Source: Pseudovibrio exalbescens DSM 16456
Lineage (GTDB): Bacteria > Pseudomonadota > Alphaproteobacteria > Rhizobiales > Stappiaceae
Assembly (NCBI RefSeq): GCF_000422785.1
Contig: NZ_AUGS01000018.1
Coordinates: 1 to 64,000 of the forward strand
Length of the DNA: 64,000 nucleotides
Direction of reading: 5' to 3'
Shown: positions 63,401-64,000 of the stretch, piece after piece
Layout of the letters: every line of letters starts with the position of its first letter
Numbering within the stretch: position 1 is the first letter of the stretch
Notes under the pieces: model-generated
Seen by the model: only the letters and a program-made list of their open reading frames with translations
Databases searched by the model: none
Told to the model about the DNA's origin: nothing
Position numbers and translations under genes: made by a program

Positions 63401-64000
63401 GTTGAAGTTCAAACGCGACTCAGTCCGGAAACAGGCACCGTGGAGATCTTCAGCCGTCGGCGCTTGAGCGATGATGCCTGGATGCTGAATGCCACTGGCC
63501 GCGTATTTCAAGCAATCAGTGAGGACGATGCCAGGGCACATGATCATAACCGGCCCGCGGAGCTGGTAGCGGCCCGCGATGAGATCTATGACCGTGCCCA
63601 TCAATATGGCTTGGAATTTGGCCCTCATTTCCAGCGCGCTCGGACCATCTCCAAGCTGGGACCGGATCGCTTGCGCGTACAATTGCAATCTTTACGAGAT
63701 GATGGATTGGAGCGGGGTAATTTTGGCATACATCCCGCAGAACTCGATGGCTGCTTCCATGGCCTTCTGGCGTTGTTCAAGGCAGCATCTGAGGATGATC
63801 TGGCAACTGGCCAAGCGTATGTCCCTATTCATTTCGCTTCCATCCGGCAGGCGCGGGCCGGCGGATCCCCTGCTGTCGTTGACCTTCGAGTTCGGCGGGT
63901 TTCGTCGCGTTCGATCCACGCGGATTTCCGGATTTTTGATGAAGACGGTACTGCGCTACTGATCATCAAGGGAGGCCGTTTCCGCGCCACCGAGCTAGGA
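60491..64000 (+). CDS. Type I polyketide synthase-like protein (KS-AT-DH), 5' part, cut by window edge
   Basis: A GTG start at 60491 is the only plausible one, as stops lie just upstream and no in-frame ATG follows early; 1170 residues are visible. KS domain (about 1-430): Cys170 in DTACSSSL, His305 in EAHGTGT, His343 in NIGHLEPASG. AT domain (about 515-815): Ser619 in GHSIGE and His723 in YPFHS. DH domain from about 885: His922 in HFINGHEIFPG and Asp1086 in HPAELDGCFHG. Later domains are outside. The layout fits iterative or hybrid type I PKSs and also the RkpA-like fatty-acid-synthase proteins of rhizobial capsule synthesis; the product cannot be told. Confidence 0.93.
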   Translation, partial: MIEIVGWSLRVPGSSTKSELWTQLKNGVCSVSEIPADRWNSFRYLHPRYSEPGKTYSFAAGVLDDVWGFDPGLFGISPREAEQMDPQQRILLELTWEAIEDAGVAPSSLSGGNVGVFVGASALDYGAESLFDPSVATGHFMTGNTLSIVANRLSYIFDFKGPSFSVDTACSSSLVALNEAVDALNAGRIDTAIVAGVNVLASPFPFVGFAQATMLSPEGLCRAFDADGKGYVRAEGGLVFVLRRQDADRWPGQRSHADIVGVDINSDGRTVGMSLPSADYQAALLKRIYDHHNINPQDLAFIEAHGTGTRVGDPAEAESIGTILGQRRSTPLPIGSVKTNIGHLEPASGLAGVAKAILALENNYLPPSLHFETPNPDIDFEGLNLSVITDGIGLARGQHKRYAGVNSFGFGGTNAHVILSDPAQPDVVAHQNSSNDGAGILMLSAQSKEALAELAKTYATRCDAITNDEDLAGLQSAAYYRRQNFGEKLLVVGSNPAQTAQNLREFATGKTSEQVIHAQTQSNSGSCAFAFSGNGAQWAGMGRCAYQRNTAFRAAFQQIDKLFESLSEWSLKDQLFAEDLAERLKKTSVAQPLLFATQVALCRALAAYGLKPDMVLGHSIGEVAAAEVAGILSLEDAVALVFNRSIHQETVAGSGTMAALVLPADQAQAAIDESGLPTLGVAAVNSPKSVTVSGSYEDIEAFGRFAKSKRYVFRKIALDYPFHSALIDPVEAPFRDAMPEISPKQGSVAFYSTVSGKRAEGHTLTKEYWWQNLRQTVQFVGAVEAALDDGARYLIEIGPKPILQGYMKQIAAEAESTIATLDSLSQSEPDHLDPVLQILARAMAAGVAVDEHRVFGENPASSIELPTYAFQHKTFRFQGTSESNIGLFRGGYHCLLGWRANAEVPVWTTHLDSTVVPFLADHFINGHEIFPGAGYVEMMLAAAQEVYGQEEVEVQTLDILQALHLSHDYLVEVQTRLSPETGTVEIFSRRRLSDDAWMLNATGRVFQAISEDDARAHDHNRPAELVAARDEIYDRAHQYGLEFGPHFQRARTISKLGPDRLRVQLQSLRDDGLERGNFGIHPAELDGCFHGLLALFKAASEDDLATGQAYVPIHFASIRQARAGGSPAVVDLRVRRVSSRSIHADFRIFDEDGTALLIIKGGRFRATELG

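Overview
This window reads as an alphaproteobacterium of the Hyphomicrobiales/Rhodobacterales type, and it lies on an extrachromosomal replicon. The clearest evidence is a repABC replication/partition module (repC-repB-repA on the minus strand, 52673-56515) with a counter-transcribed RNA gene between repB and repC, plus four 16-bp parS-like palindromes at 49899-50329. GC content looks moderate by eye. Separate ureA/ureB/ureC genes and many TRAP, GntR and XRE-cupin genes fit this group. Genus is not resolved; a Stappiaceae-like marine bacterium is a guess.

Region 1 (1-22.7 kb) is dominated by a sulfoglycolysis gene set that degrades sulfoquinovose (SQ), the plant and algal sulfolipid headgroup. 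Block A (+, 1218-7783) holds a sugar isomerase of the L-fucose/L-arabinose isomerase type, a three-gene TRAP transporter and a GH31 sulfoquinovosidase that keeps the catalytic and sulfonate-binding residues of E. coli YihQ. Block B (15886-22653) holds, on the minus strand, a YihU-type sulfolactaldehyde reductase, an aldose 1-epimerase, a TauE/SafE exporter, a class II aldolase and a triosephosphate isomerase. Divergently, it holds a YihV-type sulfofructose kinase and a CsqR/YihW-type DeoR regulator. A partial glycerol dehydrogenase at the left edge could use the glycerol freed from SQ-glycerol. The inferred route is import by TRAP, hydrolysis of SQ-glycosides, mutarotation, isomerisation to sulfofructose, phosphorylation, aldol cleavage to DHAP plus sulfolactaldehyde, reduction to dihydroxypropanesulfonate (DHPS), and export. 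It differs from the E. coli set in transporter, isomerase and aldolase class. An 11-bp motif (TGTGAYCATTT) recurs upstream of the three transcription units.

Between the blocks (7886-15653) lie an amidase, a TetR regulator with a palindromic operator, a HlyD adaptor with two ABC-2 permeases and no ATPase, a CaiB-type CoA-transferase and a periplasmic peptidoglycan-binding protein.

Region 2 (22.7-30.6 kb) has a TerC-CBS-CorC membrane protein, a Gfo/Idh/MocA oxidoreductase, a VOC protein, a Bcr/CflA exporter, a D-galactonate dehydratase with a GntR regulator and operator palindrome, and a small lipoprotein. Region 3 (30.8-37 kb) is a complete urease operon, ureD-A-hupE-B-C-E-F-G, followed by a GNAT gene. 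Region 4 (37-44.2 kb) has a cupin regulator, AzlCD, VOC and ABM enzymes, a 2-hydroxyacid dehydrogenase, a LprI-MliC lysozyme-inhibitor-like protein, an aspartoacylase-like hydrolase, a metallo-beta-lactamase-fold protein and a tyrosine phosphatase. Region 5 (44.2-49.7 kb) is an acyl-CoA catabolic cluster (TetR, APH kinase, two SDRs, MaoC, acyl-CoA dehydrogenase), the bacterial split form of ACAD10/11.

Region 6 (49.7-57 kb) is the replicon core: parS-like array, an AhpD-like protein, a 1.7-kb stretch without genes, then repCBA. Region 7 (57.1-64 kb) has a GntR regulator, a cupin regulator, an omega-amino-acid:pyruvate aminotransferase, and the first 1170 residues (KS-AT-DH) of a large polyketide-synthase-like protein that runs off the right edge. 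No tRNA, rRNA, CRISPR array or intact insertion sequence was seen.
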